Below, piece by piece: positions 9,730 to 17,890 of a stretch of 64,000 bases of DNA (positions within the stretch are counted from its first letter, which is position 1; each line of letters starts with the position of its first letter). Position numbers and translations under genes: made by a program. Location: contig NZ_QJUI01000016.1 in the NCBI RefSeq assembly GCF_004327285.1, positions 62,001 to 126,000 of the forward strand, given 5' to 3'. The notes under the pieces are model-generated. The model was not told the origin of the DNA and ran no database searches. It saw only the letters and a list, made by a program, of their open reading frames with translations. The DNA is from Phytopseudomonas daroniae. Lineage in GTDB: Bacteria > Pseudomonadota > Gammaproteobacteria > Pseudomonadales > Pseudomonadaceae.

Positions 9730-10958
9730 ATGCCGAGAGGGTGATGGCGGCGGTGCGTGCCGAACGACTGCATGGCTTGCTCGATACCCTGGCCGGGTTC
9801 GGCGCGCTACAGGCCGGCGGAATGAATCGCCAGGCGCTTTCTGCAGAGGACTTCGATGCACGTGCCTGGCTGATCGGCGAGGCACAGCGCATCGGTTGCC
9901 GCGTGTGGACGGATGCTTGCGCCAACCTGTTCATCCGCCGCGACGGCCTGGAGGATCTGCCGCCGGTGATGACCGGCAGCCACATCGATACCCAGCCCAG
10001 CGGTGGTCATCTGGATGGCTGTTACGGTGTGATGGCCGGTCTGGAATGCCTGCTGGCGCTGCACGATCAGGGCCTGCGCACGCGCCGGCCGATCGAGCTG
10101 GTGGTGTGGACGAACGAGGAGGGCAGTCGTTTCAGCCCCGGCGCCATGGGCTCCAGCGCCTTCGTCGAACCGACCCGCATGGCCGCCTACCGAGACAGCC
10201 TGGATGCCGCGGGCATCAGCGTCGGCGAGGCGCTGGACGAGCATGGCCGACGTTTCGTCGGGCTACCGCTGCGCGAGAAGATTACTGCACACGCCTTCGT
10301 CGAGTTGCATATCGAACAGGGACCGGTGCTGGAACGCGCGGGTGTGCCGCTTGGCGTGGTGTCCGGCATTCAGGGCGTGCGCTGGTACCAGGTGCGCTGC
10401 CGCGGTGCCTCCGCCCATGCCGGCACCACGCCGATGGACATGCGCCAGGATGCCCTGTTGCTGGCCACCGGCTGCCTGCCAGCCATCGATGCCCTGGCCG
10501 AGCGCCTGGCCGGTGCCGACAAACGCCTGACCTTTGGGCGCTGGCAGGTGCTGCCCAACTCGATCAATACGGTGGCCGGGGAGGTGACCTTCAGCATCGA
10601 CTTTCGGCATGCCGACAGTGCCGTGCTGGACGCCTTCGATGCGGCCCTGGCCGACTGCCTGCCCGGGGAGGCCGAGCTGCAGATGCTCTTCAGTCATCCG
10701 CCAGTGGCCTTCGATGCAGCTGTCGTCGAGGTGCTGCAGCAGGCTGCCGACGCTACCGGCGAAGCGTCCCTGAGCCTGCGCTCCGGAGCCTTCCACGATG
10801 CCATGTACCTGGCGACGCATTGCCCGACCGGCATGCTGTTCGTGCCCAGCCGCGACGGTATCAGCCACAACCCCAACGAATACACCGAACCTTCCCAGCT
10901 CGAAGCCGGCGCCCGTGCGCTGGCCTGGAGCCTCGTCCAACTGGCCGAACAAGCCTGA
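9726..10958 (+). CDS. M20-family Zn-dependent amidohydrolase (allantoate amidohydrolase / N-carbamoyl-L-amino-acid hydrolase type)
   Basis: A 410-residue metallohydrolase of the hydantoinase/carbamoylase (HyuC, AllC) branch. Metal-site motifs are GSHIDTQPSGGHLDGCYGV, the catalytic-base segment WTNEEGSRFSPGAMGSS and ELHIEQGPVLE. The dimerisation or substrate segment RGASAHAGTTPMDMRQDA and the final SRDGISHNPNEYT are also typical. The family cleaves C-N bonds of allantoate, ureidoglycolate-like compounds or N-carbamoyl amino acids, releasing ammonia and/or CO2. Coupling to an amino-acid-type importer suggests the imported compound is its substrate. Which one cannot be decided from sequence; no hydantoinase or allantoinase gene is adjacent. 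Confidence 0.88.
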   Translation: MNAERVMAAVRAERLHGLLDTLAGFGALQAGGMNRQALSAEDFDARAWLIGEAQRIGCRVWTDACANLFIRRDGLEDLPPVMTGSHIDTQPSGGHLDGCYGVMAGLECLLALHDQGLRTRRPIELVVWTNEEGSRFSPGAMGSSAFVEPTRMAAYRDSLDAAGISVGEALDEHGRRFVGLPLREKITAHAFVELHIEQGPVLERAGVPLGVVSGIQGVRWYQVRCRGASAHAGTTPMDMRQDALLLATGCLPAIDALAERLAGADKRLTFGRWQVLPNSINTVAGEVTFSIDFRHADSAVLDAFDAALADCLPGEAELQMLFSHPPVAFDAAVVEVLQQAADATGEASLSLRSGAFHDAMYLATHCPTGMLFVPSRDGISHNPNEYTEPSQLEAGARALAWSLVQLAEQA

Positions 10959-10985
10959 CCTGTCCTTGCCCAACTAGGAGCGACC

Positions 10986-11696
10986 ATGAACCATTCGAAC
11001 CACGCCCACGATTACCCCGCCTGCTGCCAGCCTGACAACGGTGCTTCGCTGGGTATCAATGCCACCCTCCGCGAGCCACTGTCGGCCGACGGCATGCCCG
11101 AACTGGGCAAGATCTACACCGTGCCGGCGCGCTGCGGCCGCGCGGTGCGCCTCAAGGCCGGCGAAGTGATCCGCATCACCAACACCCATGGCACCCAGGT
11201 CTGCGACACCTGGCTGTTCAATGCCGAAGACCTGAGCGAATTCCTCTCCATGGAACATGCGCGTGCGCATATCGACCGGGTCATCCCCAAGCCGGGTGAC
11301 GAGCTGTTCAGCAATCGTCGCCGGGCCATCGGCAAGCTGCTCACCGACACCTCGCCAGGTGTGCACGACACCCTGATCGCGGCCTGCGATCTCCATCGCT
11401 ACAGCAACCTCGGCGTCGAGGGGTACCACGACAGCTGTGCCGACAACATGCGTCTGGCCCTGCAGGCCATCGGGCTGCGTGCCCGGGAAGTCCCCCAGCC
11501 GTTCAACCTGTGGATGAACATCCCGGTCAACCCGGACTACAGCATCGAGTGGTTGCCACCCGTATCCAAGGCAGGCGACTACGTGGAGATCCAGGCCGTG
11601 ATGGATTGCGTGGTGGTGATGTCGGCATGCCCGCAGGACATCGTGCCGATCAACGACTTGAATCCGGTGGAAGTGCACTTCGCGGTTACTGCCTGA
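10986..11696 (+). CDS. DUF1989 / urea carboxylase-associated family protein
   Basis: A 236-residue protein of the urea amidolyase-associated (UAAP, DUF1989) family. Hallmarks are GRAVRLKAGEVIRITNTHGT, QVCDTWLFNAED, YHDSCADNMRLAL, PFNLWMNIPV and the C-terminal VMSACPQDIVPIN. Family members occur beside urea carboxylase, and some act as carboxyguanidine deiminases, usually as a two-subunit pair. Here there is one copy and no urea carboxylase nearby, so the reaction is probably different. It starts 27 bp after the amidohydrolase with an AGGAG ribosome site. Conserved Cys and His residues suggest a metal or nucleophile site. Confidence 0.82.
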   Translation: MNHSNHAHDYPACCQPDNGASLGINATLREPLSADGMPELGKIYTVPARCGRAVRLKAGEVIRITNTHGTQVCDTWLFNAEDLSEFLSMEHARAHIDRVIPKPGDELFSNRRRAIGKLLTDTSPGVHDTLIAACDLHRYSNLGVEGYHDSCADNMRLALQAIGLRAREVPQPFNLWMNIPVNPDYSIEWLPPVSKAGDYVEIQAVMDCVVVMSACPQDIVPINDLNPVEVHFAVTA

Positions 11697-11837
11697 AGTA
11701 TTCGAACGTATACGGGCTAGTTTGGTTGGTGACAGGGATTAATTCCCCGCGCACCTTAGGCGATACTGTGCGGCCAGCGGGGTAACCCGCTGCTGCACGT
11801 GGCCACCGAAACGGGTTATCCATTCATCGAGAAGCAC

Positions 11838-12446
11838 ATGCTCAAACCTAGCCATACACCGCCGCCCAAGGCCAATCACACCGATGGCTTGCCCAGCCTT
11901 GGAGTGCGTCTGCGCCACGCCCGCAAGGTCGCCGGCCTGACTCTCAAGCAGGTGGCCACGGTTGCTGGATGTTCGGAAAGTCTGATTTCCAAGCTGGAGA
12001 ACGATGCCGCTTCGCCGTCGCTGGCCATGCTCCACCGTCTCGCCGGTGCATTGGGCAGCAACGTTTCCGAGCTAACGTCGGAGGAGTGGGTATCCGACGA
12101 ACCGGTACTGCGCGCCGGCGAGCGCCCGGTGAAGCGCTTCGTCAAACGCAACAAGGACGGCGACATCGGCCTGGAGCGCATCACCCATTTGCAAAAGGGT
12201 GGATTGCTGCAGGGCAATATCCATATCGTGGCGCCGGGTGTGGCCAGTGATGGTCTGATCGAGCACCCTGGTGAAGAAATGGGTTACGTGCTCGCGGGCA
12301 GCATCGAACTGACCATCGGTGAGCAGTGCTATAGCCTGAAGACGGGGGATGCCTTTCACTTCCCCAGCAACCTGCCCCATGGCTATCGCAACAGCGGTTC
12401 CATCGAGGCACGCATTCTCTGGGTGAATACGCCCGTGACGTTCTGA
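11838..12446 (+). CDS. XRE-family regulator with C-terminal cupin domain
   Basis: A 202-residue regulator. The N-terminal Cro/C1-type helix-turn-helix (about residues 20-75) reads LGVRLRHARKVAGLTLKQVA and CSESLISKLENDAASPSLAM; the C-terminal cupin_2 domain reads EEMGYVLAGSIELTIGEQCY and GDAFHFPSNLPHGYRNSG. This architecture (PuuR/SutR-like) typically senses a small nitrogen metabolite. The start at 11838 is preferred over the in-frame GTG at 11799 because the upstream codons show no family similarity. It sits 141 bp after the DUF1989 gene with its own intergenic region. It probably controls the cluster, perhaps through the palindrome at 6707-6729 (inference). Confidence 0.87.
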   Translation: MLKPSHTPPPKANHTDGLPSLGVRLRHARKVAGLTLKQVATVAGCSESLISKLENDAASPSLAMLHRLAGALGSNVSELTSEEWVSDEPVLRAGERPVKRFVKRNKDGDIGLERITHLQKGGLLQGNIHIVAPGVASDGLIEHPGEEMGYVLAGSIELTIGEQCYSLKTGDAFHFPSNLPHGYRNSGSIEARILWVNTPVTF

Positions 12447-12544
12447 AGGATCGTGCGGATGTGATTCATTCGGCTGGACTGTACCGTTCGATACCGGATA
12501 ATCCTCGCCCTTGATGTGACGTTTACGCACAGGCCGGAGGCAGG

Positions 12545-13213
12545 ATGAAAACAGGATGGTTGTGGATATTCCCAGGTATCGGGGCGCTCCTGCTGGTGAT
12601 TGCGATCGGCATTCAGATCGCTCGCATCAGCGCTGAATCGCAGATGACGCTGACCCAGGGTTCGATCGTGGATCTCGAAGGCGGCTGCCCGACGGTGTCG
12701 TTCATGACACTGGACGGCACCCTCGGTGAGTACCACAGCAGCACCTGCAGCAACCCGCCGTCCTTCGATATTGGTGAGCGGGTTGCACTGTATTACGACC
12801 CGCAGAGCCCTGGCCGCGCGCGCATCGACAGCTTCGGTCAGAACTGGCTGGGTAGTCTGATCGTCGGTGGCATTGGCTCCGTATTCCTGTTGATCGGCCT
12901 GGCTCTCGTGCTGCCGCCGCTGTTCGGCAAGCGTCGCGCCGCCGAGTTGCTGGCCACTGGCACGCCGGTGCAGGCCGAAGTGGTGGATGTCGAACTCAAC
13001 GAGTCGCTGAACATCAATGGTCGCAACCCCTACCGTATCGTCGCCCAGTGGCTGAACCCGCAGACCAACAAGCTGCATGTGTTTCGCAGCGCCAACCTGT
13101 GGTTCGATCCGGGCCCCTACATCACCGATTCTCTGGTTACGGTGATGATCGACCCGGCCAGGCCCAAGCGTTACAGCATGGACACTCGCTTCCTGCCTGA
13201 GCTGGCGGACTGA
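12545..13213 (+). CDS. DUF3592-domain membrane protein
   Basis: A 222-residue protein with an N-terminal transmembrane helix (about residues 5-25) and a second one around residues 100-125 ([20 protein letters not shown]). The extracytoplasmic part between them has the DUF3592 pattern: [18 protein letters not shown] second similar half follows: [20 protein letters not shown]. The function of DUF3592 is unknown. The stop is separated from the trpI start by a single base, so trpI is almost certainly co-transcribed with it and perhaps translationally coupled. Confidence 0.75.
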   Translation: MKTGWLWIFPGIGALLLVIAIGIQIARISAESQMTLTQGSIVDLEGGCPTVSFMTLDGTLGEYHSSTCSNPPSFDIGERVALYYDPQSPGRARIDSFGQNWLGSLIVGGIGSVFLLIGLALVLPPLFGKRRAAELLATGTPVQAEVVDVELNESLNINGRNPYRIVAQWLNPQTNKLHVFRSANLWFDPGPYITDSLVTVMIDPARPKRYSMDTRFLPELAD

Positions 13214-13214
13214 T

Positions 13215-14108
13215 ATGGCCCAGGAGCTGCCGTCATTGAATGCCCTGCATGCCTTCGAAGCGGCGGCGCGGCTGGGCAGCGTGAGCCGTGCCGCAGTCGA
13301 GCTGCACGTCACTCACGGCGCGGTGAGCCGGCAGATCCGTACCCTGGAAGAGCAGCTTGGCGTGGCACTGTTCGTCAAGGAAGGGCGTGGGCTCAGGCTG
13401 ACCGAGGCCGGCATGCGCCTGCGCGATGTCAGCGGCGAGACATTCACCCGGCTGCGTCAGGTGTGTGGCGAGATCCGTCAGCGGGAAGTCGACACACCCT
13501 TCGTGCTCGGCTGCCCGGGCAGCCTGTTGGCGCGTTGGTTCATCCCGCGGCTGGATCGGCTCAATCAGGCCTTGCCCGAGCTGCAGTTGCAGCTATCCAC
13601 CAGCCAGGGCGAGCTGGATCCGCGCAGCCCTCAGGTGGATGCCACCTTGTTATACGCAGAGCCGCCCTGGCCAGCGGACATGCAGGTATTCGAGCTGGCG
13701 CGTGAATCCATCGGCCCGGTGGTGAGCCCACGGCATGTTCGTTTTGCCGAGTTGAGTGAGGCTGCGCCTGGCGCTTTGCTGCGTGAAGCCCTGCTGCACA
13801 CAACCTCGCGCCCCCAGGCCTGGCCGCAATGGGCGGCAGCCATGGGGCTGGAGCCGGCAGAGATGCGTTTAGGCCAGGGCTTCGAGCACCTCTATTACCT
13901 GCTCGAGGCTGCTTCGGCGGGCCTCGGCGTTGCCATCGCTCCGCTGCAACTGGTGGCCGATGATCTCGCTGCAGGGCGGCTGGCCGCGCCCTGGGGCTTC
14001 GTCGAAACCGAGGCGCGCCTGGCGCTCTGGGTGCCGGAGCGGCGTAGCGGCCGGCGCGCCGAGCAGCTTGCCCAGTGGTTGAGAACGGAGTTGCAAGCAG
14101 CGAGTTGA
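13215..14108 (+). CDS. trpI: TrpI, LysR-family activator of trpBA
   Basis: A 297-residue LysR regulator that by memory closely resembles P. aeruginosa TrpI over its whole length: [77 protein letters not shown] and [20 protein letters not shown]. TrpI binds indoleglycerol phosphate and activates trpBA. In Pseudomonas it is normally divergent from and adjacent to trpB. Here it is still in the divergent orientation but 6.8 kb away, behind an ABC/amidohydrolase island and a DUF3592 gene whose stop is one base upstream. A GcvA-type regulator is the main alternative, but the full-length resemblance favours TrpI. Confidence 0.85.
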   Translation: MAQELPSLNALHAFEAAARLGSVSRAAVELHVTHGAVSRQIRTLEEQLGVALFVKEGRGLRLTEAGMRLRDVSGETFTRLRQVCGEIRQREVDTPFVLGCPGSLLARWFIPRLDRLNQALPELQLQLSTSQGELDPRSPQVDATLLYAEPPWPADMQVFELARESIGPVVSPRHVRFAELSEAAPGALLREALLHTTSRPQAWPQWAAAMGLEPAEMRLGQGFEHLYYLLEAASAGLGVAIAPLQLVADDLAAGRLAAPWGFVETEARLALWVPERRSGRRAEQLAQWLRTELQAAS

Positions 14109-14223
14109 GCCGTGTGTCTCGCCGTGGGTTCCGCATCGTCACTGCCCCTCGGTGAAGAGGGACGAGTGACAATACGATCAGCCTGTTCGTGGCTGATCGA
14201 TGCTTCGCTCAGCGGCTGGCGGC

Positions 14224-14751
14224 TCAGTCCACTTCGGTGAACTGGATGATTTCCACCCAGTAGCCGTCCGGATCCTTGATAAAGGCGATATTGCTCATGC
14301 GTCCGTCGGTCAGGCGTTTCTGGAAAGTCACGCCCAGATCTTCGAAGCGCTGGCAGGCCGCCTTGATATCTGGCACTGCAACGCACAGGTGGCCGAAACC
14401 GCGCGGATCGCTGTTGCCGCTGTGGTAGGAAAACTCCGGGTCCTTCTCGGTGCCGTAGTTGTAGGTCAGCTCCAGCACGCCGGGAATGGATTTGCGCCAT
14501 TGGTGGCGGGCTTGCGGGTCGCTGGGGATCTGCGACTTGTCAGCGATCAGTGCCAGGAAGTACAGGCTGAATTCGGCATCGGGGAAATCCTTCTTCTCGA
14601 GCAGGGTGAAGCCGAGTACGCGGGTGTAGAAGTCCAGGGACTTTTCCAGATCCTTCACACGGATCATGGTGTGGTTGTAGACGAAATCCGCCGTGGCGAC
14701 GTCAGGCTTGCCGGTTACGCCCGGCAGGGTGTTGAGTTCATCGAGGGTCAT
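14224..14751 (-). CDS. gloA: Lactoylglutathione lyase (glyoxalase I), long Zn-type
   Basis: A 175-residue enzyme converting the methylglyoxal-glutathione hemithioacetal to S-lactoylglutathione. The vicinal-oxygen-chelate fold shows the metal-ligand segments NHTMIRVKDLEKSLDFYTRV (His27), VLELTYNYGTE, RGFGHLCVAVPDI and WVEIIQF. Length and the human-like insertions place it with the longer Zn-dependent class (GloA3-like) rather than the short Ni class. The ATG at 14751 has GGAG 6 bases upstream; the further upstream in-frame codons to 14976 lie in a repeat and are not coding. Confidence 0.92.
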   Translation of the reverse strand: MTLDELNTLPGVTGKPDVATADFVYNHTMIRVKDLEKSLDFYTRVLGFTLLEKKDFPDAEFSLYFLALIADKSQIPSDPQARHQWRKSIPGVLELTYNYGTEKDPEFSYHSGNSDPRGFGHLCVAVPDIKAACQRFEDLGVTFQKRLTDGRMSNIAFIKDPDGYWVEIIQFTEVD

Positions 14752-14864
14752 GGGGTTCTCCATCAGGCGGTGATTGGGCGAGTCGAAAAATAAGTACCTA
14801 TTTAAATGGCCCCGACACGCGCGTTTTTCAAGGCAGGGCGTCATTGGCATGGCGGATGTAAGGC

Positions 14865-15025
14865 GTAAGTTGGCGTAGGGTGGATCGGGGCGCGTAGCTA
14901 ACGCTCTTTTTGTCCACCATTGCGATTTCGGAGGTCGTAGGATGGGTGTAACCCATCGGCAATTGATGGGTTTCACCCATCCTACGGCTGTAGGGTAGGT
15001 TTTAGCCCACCGAATCGAATGGCCG
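14865..15025. repeat. Compound intergenic repeat with GTAGGATGGGTG palindrome
   Basis: The central hairpin has perfect arms GTAGGATGGGTG (14938-14949) and CACCCATCCTAC (14974-14985), with nested CCCATCGGCA and TTGATGGG. It is flanked by GTAGGGTGGA (from 14876) and GTAGGGTAGG (from 14990) units. The same module recurs at 26219-26280 and 43166-43228. It fills most of the gap between gloA and the phosphoesterase gene; no gene is seen there. Confidence 0.8.
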
Positions 15026-15038
15026 CTCTCGCCTTGTA

Positions 15039-15497
15039 TCAGACATCCAGCGTAATCAGCTCGGCCCGCAGCGCGTTGCCGTCGATATGCAGCAGGGCCA
15101 CGCTGATAGGCAGCTTGAAGCGCCGCGGGCCGGCGCTGCCAGGGTTGAGATAAAGCACGCCGTCGCGCTCCTCATGCAGGGGCTTGTGCGAGTGGCCGGC
15201 GATCACCACGTCGATGCCCTGCATCCTGGGCTCAATATCCAGTTGCTTGAGATCGTGGAGTACATACAGGCTGGTCTTGCCGAAACGCAATATCAGCCGC
15301 TCGGGAATGGTGTCTGCCCAGGCGTCGTCATCGTTGTTGCCACGCACTACCGACAACGGCGCAATACCTTCGAGTTCGGCCAGGATCTGCGGCCCACCGA
15401 TATCACCCGCATGGATCAAATGATCGACCCCCTGCAGTGCAGCCAACGCCTCGGGGCGCAGCAGACCGTGAGTGTCGGCGATCAGTCCAATCTTCAT
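15039..15497 (-). CDS. YfcE/MJ0936-type metallophosphoesterase
   Basis: A 152-residue calcineurin-like phosphoesterase. All metal-binding blocks are present in order: IADTHG near the N-terminus, HAGDIGG, RGNND, and GHSHKP towards the C-terminus, then LNPGSAG. Proteins of this size are manganese-dependent phosphodiesterases of loosely defined physiological role. The start at 15497 gives the usual MKIGLIADTHG beginning; the longer frame to 15575 has no family support. The upstream region to 15580 holds its promoter. Confidence 0.88.
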   Translation of the reverse strand: MKIGLIADTHGLLRPEALAALQGVDHLIHAGDIGGPQILAELEGIAPLSVVRGNNDDDAWADTIPERLILRFGKTSLYVLHDLKQLDIEPRMQGIDVVIAGHSHKPLHEERDGVLYLNPGSAGPRRFKLPISVALLHIDGNALRAELITLDV

Positions 15498-15580
15498 GGT
15501 TTCCCCTGCGTATGCGTGTAGGAGCCAGCTCGCTGGCGATCCATTCCACTGAAGCAGTGCTTCAGAGTGCAGCAAAGAAA

Positions 15581-15762
15581 AAGCCCGGCATTGCAGGCCG
15601 TGTGAAAACTACTGCGCTCGGTCATGCTGCGTTAAAAACCGGCTCGTGTGCGAGTCCAATCAAAATGCTCATTTACAACGCGTAAACTGCGCTTTTTCGC
15701 CAATTTTTGCCTTGCCTGACCTTCGCTCGCTACGTTTTCACACGGCCTGACTGGCCGGGCTT
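15581..15762 (-). terminator. Probable ilvD terminator interrupted in its loop by a repeat element
   Basis: Outer arms AAGCCCGGC (15581-15589) and GCCGGGCTT (15754-15762) form a GC-rich stem just after ilvD. Reading the minus strand, the second arm is followed by TTTTTC, an intrinsic-terminator tail. The loop is about 164 bases instead of a few, because an element with its own terminal inverted repeats fills it. Confidence 0.6.
15596..15747. repeat. MITE-like element with 14-bp perfect terminal inverted repeats
   Basis: GGCCGTGTGAAAAC (15596-15609) and GTTTTCACACGGCC (15734-15747) bound a 152-bp noncoding element. The interior is less GC-rich than the genes (CAATCAAAATGCTCATTTAC and similar) and holds no ORF. 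It resembles small non-autonomous repeats in related pseudomonads, but I cannot name a family. Confidence 0.65.
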
Positions 15763-15769
15763 CCATGGT

Positions 15770-17608
15770 TCAGCCGTCCAGTAGCGCCTTGTTGCGTACT
15801 GCGCCCTTGTCGGCGCTGGTGGCGAGCAGGGCATAGGCCTTGAGGGCGGTGGTGACTTTGCGTGGACGCTGTTCCACCGGCTTCCAGCCCTTCTTGTCCT
15901 GCTCATGGCGGCGATGGGCGATCTCTTCATCGCTGACCAGCAGGTTGATCGAGCGGTTGGGAATGTCGATCAGCACCTTGTCGCCGTCACGCACCAGGCC
16001 GATGGCACCACCGGCGGCGGCTTCCGGCGAGGCGTGGCCGATGGACAGGCCCGAGGTGCCACCGGAGAAGCGGCCGTCGGTGAGCAGCGCGCAGGCTTTG
16101 CCCAGGCCCTTGGACTTGAGGTACGAGGTCGGGTAGAGCATTTCCTGCATGCCCGGGCCGCCTTTCGGGCCTTCGTAACGGATGATGACGATATCGCCAG
16201 CCTTCACTTCGTCGGCGAGGATACCGCGTACGGCGCTGTCCTGGCTTTCGAAGATCTTGGCGTTACCTTCGAACACGTGGATCGACTCGTCGACGCCCGC
16301 GGTTTTCACCACGCAGCCGTCGAGGGCGATGTTGCCGTATAGCACGGCCAGGCCACCCTCTTTCGAGTAGGCGTGTTCGACACTACGGATACAGCCGTTC
16401 TCACGGTCGTCGTCCAGGGTTTCCCAGCGGGTCGACTGGCTGAATGCGGTCTGGGTCGGGATGCCTGCCGGCCCGGCCTTGAAGAAGTGGTGCACGGCTT
16501 CATCGTCGGTCTGGGTGATGTCCCACTTGGCGATGGCTTCTTCCATGCTGCGGCTGTGCACGGTCGGCAGGTCGGTGTGTAATAGGCCGCCACGTGCCAG
16601 CGAACCGAGGATGCTGAAAATGCCACCGGCACGGTGCACGTCTTCCATGTGGTACTTCTGGATGTTCGGCGCGACCTTGCACAGTTGCGGCACGTGACGG
16701 GACAGACGGTCGATGTCGCGCAGGTCGAAATCGATCTCGGCTTCCTGGGCAGCGGCCAGCAGGTGCAGGATGGTGTTGGTCGAGCCGCCCATGGCGATGT
16801 CCAGCGTCATGGCGTTCTCGAAGGCCTTGAAGTTGGCGATGTTGCGCGGCAGTACCGAGTCGTCGTTCTCGCCATAGTAGCGCTTGCACAGTTCGACGAT
16901 GGTGCGCCCGGCCTGCAGGAACAGCTGTTCGCGGTCGCTGTGGGTGGCCAGGGTCGAACCGTTGCCCGGCAGTGCCAGACCCAGCGCTTCAACCAGGCAG
17001 TTCATCGAGTTGGCGGTGAACATGCCGGAGCAACTGCCGCAGGTCGGGCAGGCGCTGCGCTCGTATTCGGCGACCTTCTCGTCGCTGGCCGAACTGTCGG
17101 CGGCGATGACCATGGCGTCGACCAGATCCAGGCCGTGGCTGGCGAGTTTGGTCTTGCCGGCTTCCATCGGCCCGCCGGAAACGAAGATCACCGGAACGTT
17201 CAGGCGCAGGGCGGCCATCAGCATGCCGGGGGTGATCTTGTCGCAGTTGGAGATGCAGACGATGGCGTCGGCGCAGTGGGCGTTGACCATGTACTCGACG
17301 GAGTCGGCGATGATCTCGCGGCTCGGCAGCGAATAGAGCATGCCGTCGTGGCCCATGGCGATGCCGTCGTCCACGGCGATGGTGTTGAATTCCTTGGCCA
17401 CGCCGCCGGCTCGCTCGATCTCGCGGGCCACCAGTTGGCCGAGATCCTTCAGGTGCACGTGGCCGGGCACGAACTGGGTGAAGGAGTTGGCGATGGCGAT
17501 GATCGGCTTCTTGAAGTCTTCGTCCTTCATCCCGGTGGCGCGCCACAGGGCGCGGGCGCCGGCCATGTTGCGGCCGTGGGTGGAGGTTTTCGAACGATAG
17601 TCAGGCAT
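15770..17608 (-). CDS. ilvD: Dihydroxy-acid dehydratase
   Basis: A 612-residue Fe-S dehydratase converting 2,3-dihydroxy-isovalerate and 2,3-dihydroxy-3-methylvalerate to the 2-keto acids in Val/Ile/Leu synthesis. It begins with the canonical [20 protein letters not shown]. Cluster ligands lie in [12 protein letters not shown] and [18 protein letters not shown]. Late motifs are [18 protein letters not shown] and [20 protein letters not shown]. Length is normal. The upstream 282 bp (17609-17890) should contain its promoter. The unusual interrupted terminator lies just downstream. Confidence 0.97.
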   Translation of the reverse strand: MPDYRSKTSTHGRNMAGARALWRATGMKDEDFKKPIIAIANSFTQFVPGHVHLKDLGQLVAREIERAGGVAKEFNTIAVDDGIAMGHDGMLYSLPSREIIADSVEYMVNAHCADAIVCISNCDKITPGMLMAALRLNVPVIFVSGGPMEAGKTKLASHGLDLVDAMVIAADSSASDEKVAEYERSACPTCGSCSGMFTANSMNCLVEALGLALPGNGSTLATHSDREQLFLQAGRTIVELCKRYYGENDDSVLPRNIANFKAFENAMTLDIAMGGSTNTILHLLAAAQEAEIDFDLRDIDRLSRHVPQLCKVAPNIQKYHMEDVHRAGGIFSILGSLARGGLLHTDLPTVHSRSMEEAIAKWDITQTDDEAVHHFFKAGPAGIPTQTAFSQSTRWETLDDDRENGCIRSVEHAYSKEGGLAVLYGNIALDGCVVKTAGVDESIHVFEGNAKIFESQDSAVRGILADEVKAGDIVIIRYEGPKGGPGMQEMLYPTSYLKSKGLGKACALLTDGRFSGGTSGLSIGHASPEAAAGGAIGLVRDGDKVLIDIPNRSINLLVSDEEIAHRRHEQDKKGWKPVEQRPRKVTTALKAYALLATSADKGAVRNKALLDG

Positions 17609-17890
17609 GGCGGTTTCCTGCGGCTAATCAGGTATCTGGTTATGTGCGTTGTGTGGGAGCGTCTGGCCGAGGTCGAGTAGCAGATGGCCGTCGATTCGGT
17701 GGAGCCGCGCAGGCAACGGGGTTGACGTGCGCGCGGCTGGGGCCCACAAGCCCGCCGAAGGATGGTTGGCGAGGAATGTTCACGATTCTACGCCGCTCGG
17801 CGGCGCAGGGGAAAGGGTGATGGTGCGCGGGCGGCTCCGGCGCGGTCGTGCTGAAACGTCAACAGACCCTAGGCACCGCCCGCGTACCGG
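17609..17890. other. Intergenic region between ilvD and the TRAP permease gene; half-copy of a shared repeat
   Basis: No gene is supported here. It should contain the ilvD promoter. AACGTCAACAGACCC (17855-17869) is one arm of the inverted repeat found complete at 33302-33352, so this looks like a solo arm or decayed copy. No intrinsic terminator is clear for the TRAP permease gene. Confidence 0.5.

Noticed and set aside
6759-13214. Genomic island carried by an integrase or IS element
   Set aside because: No integrase, transposase, tRNA target or obvious direct repeats at the ends were seen, so only a rearrangement is claimed.
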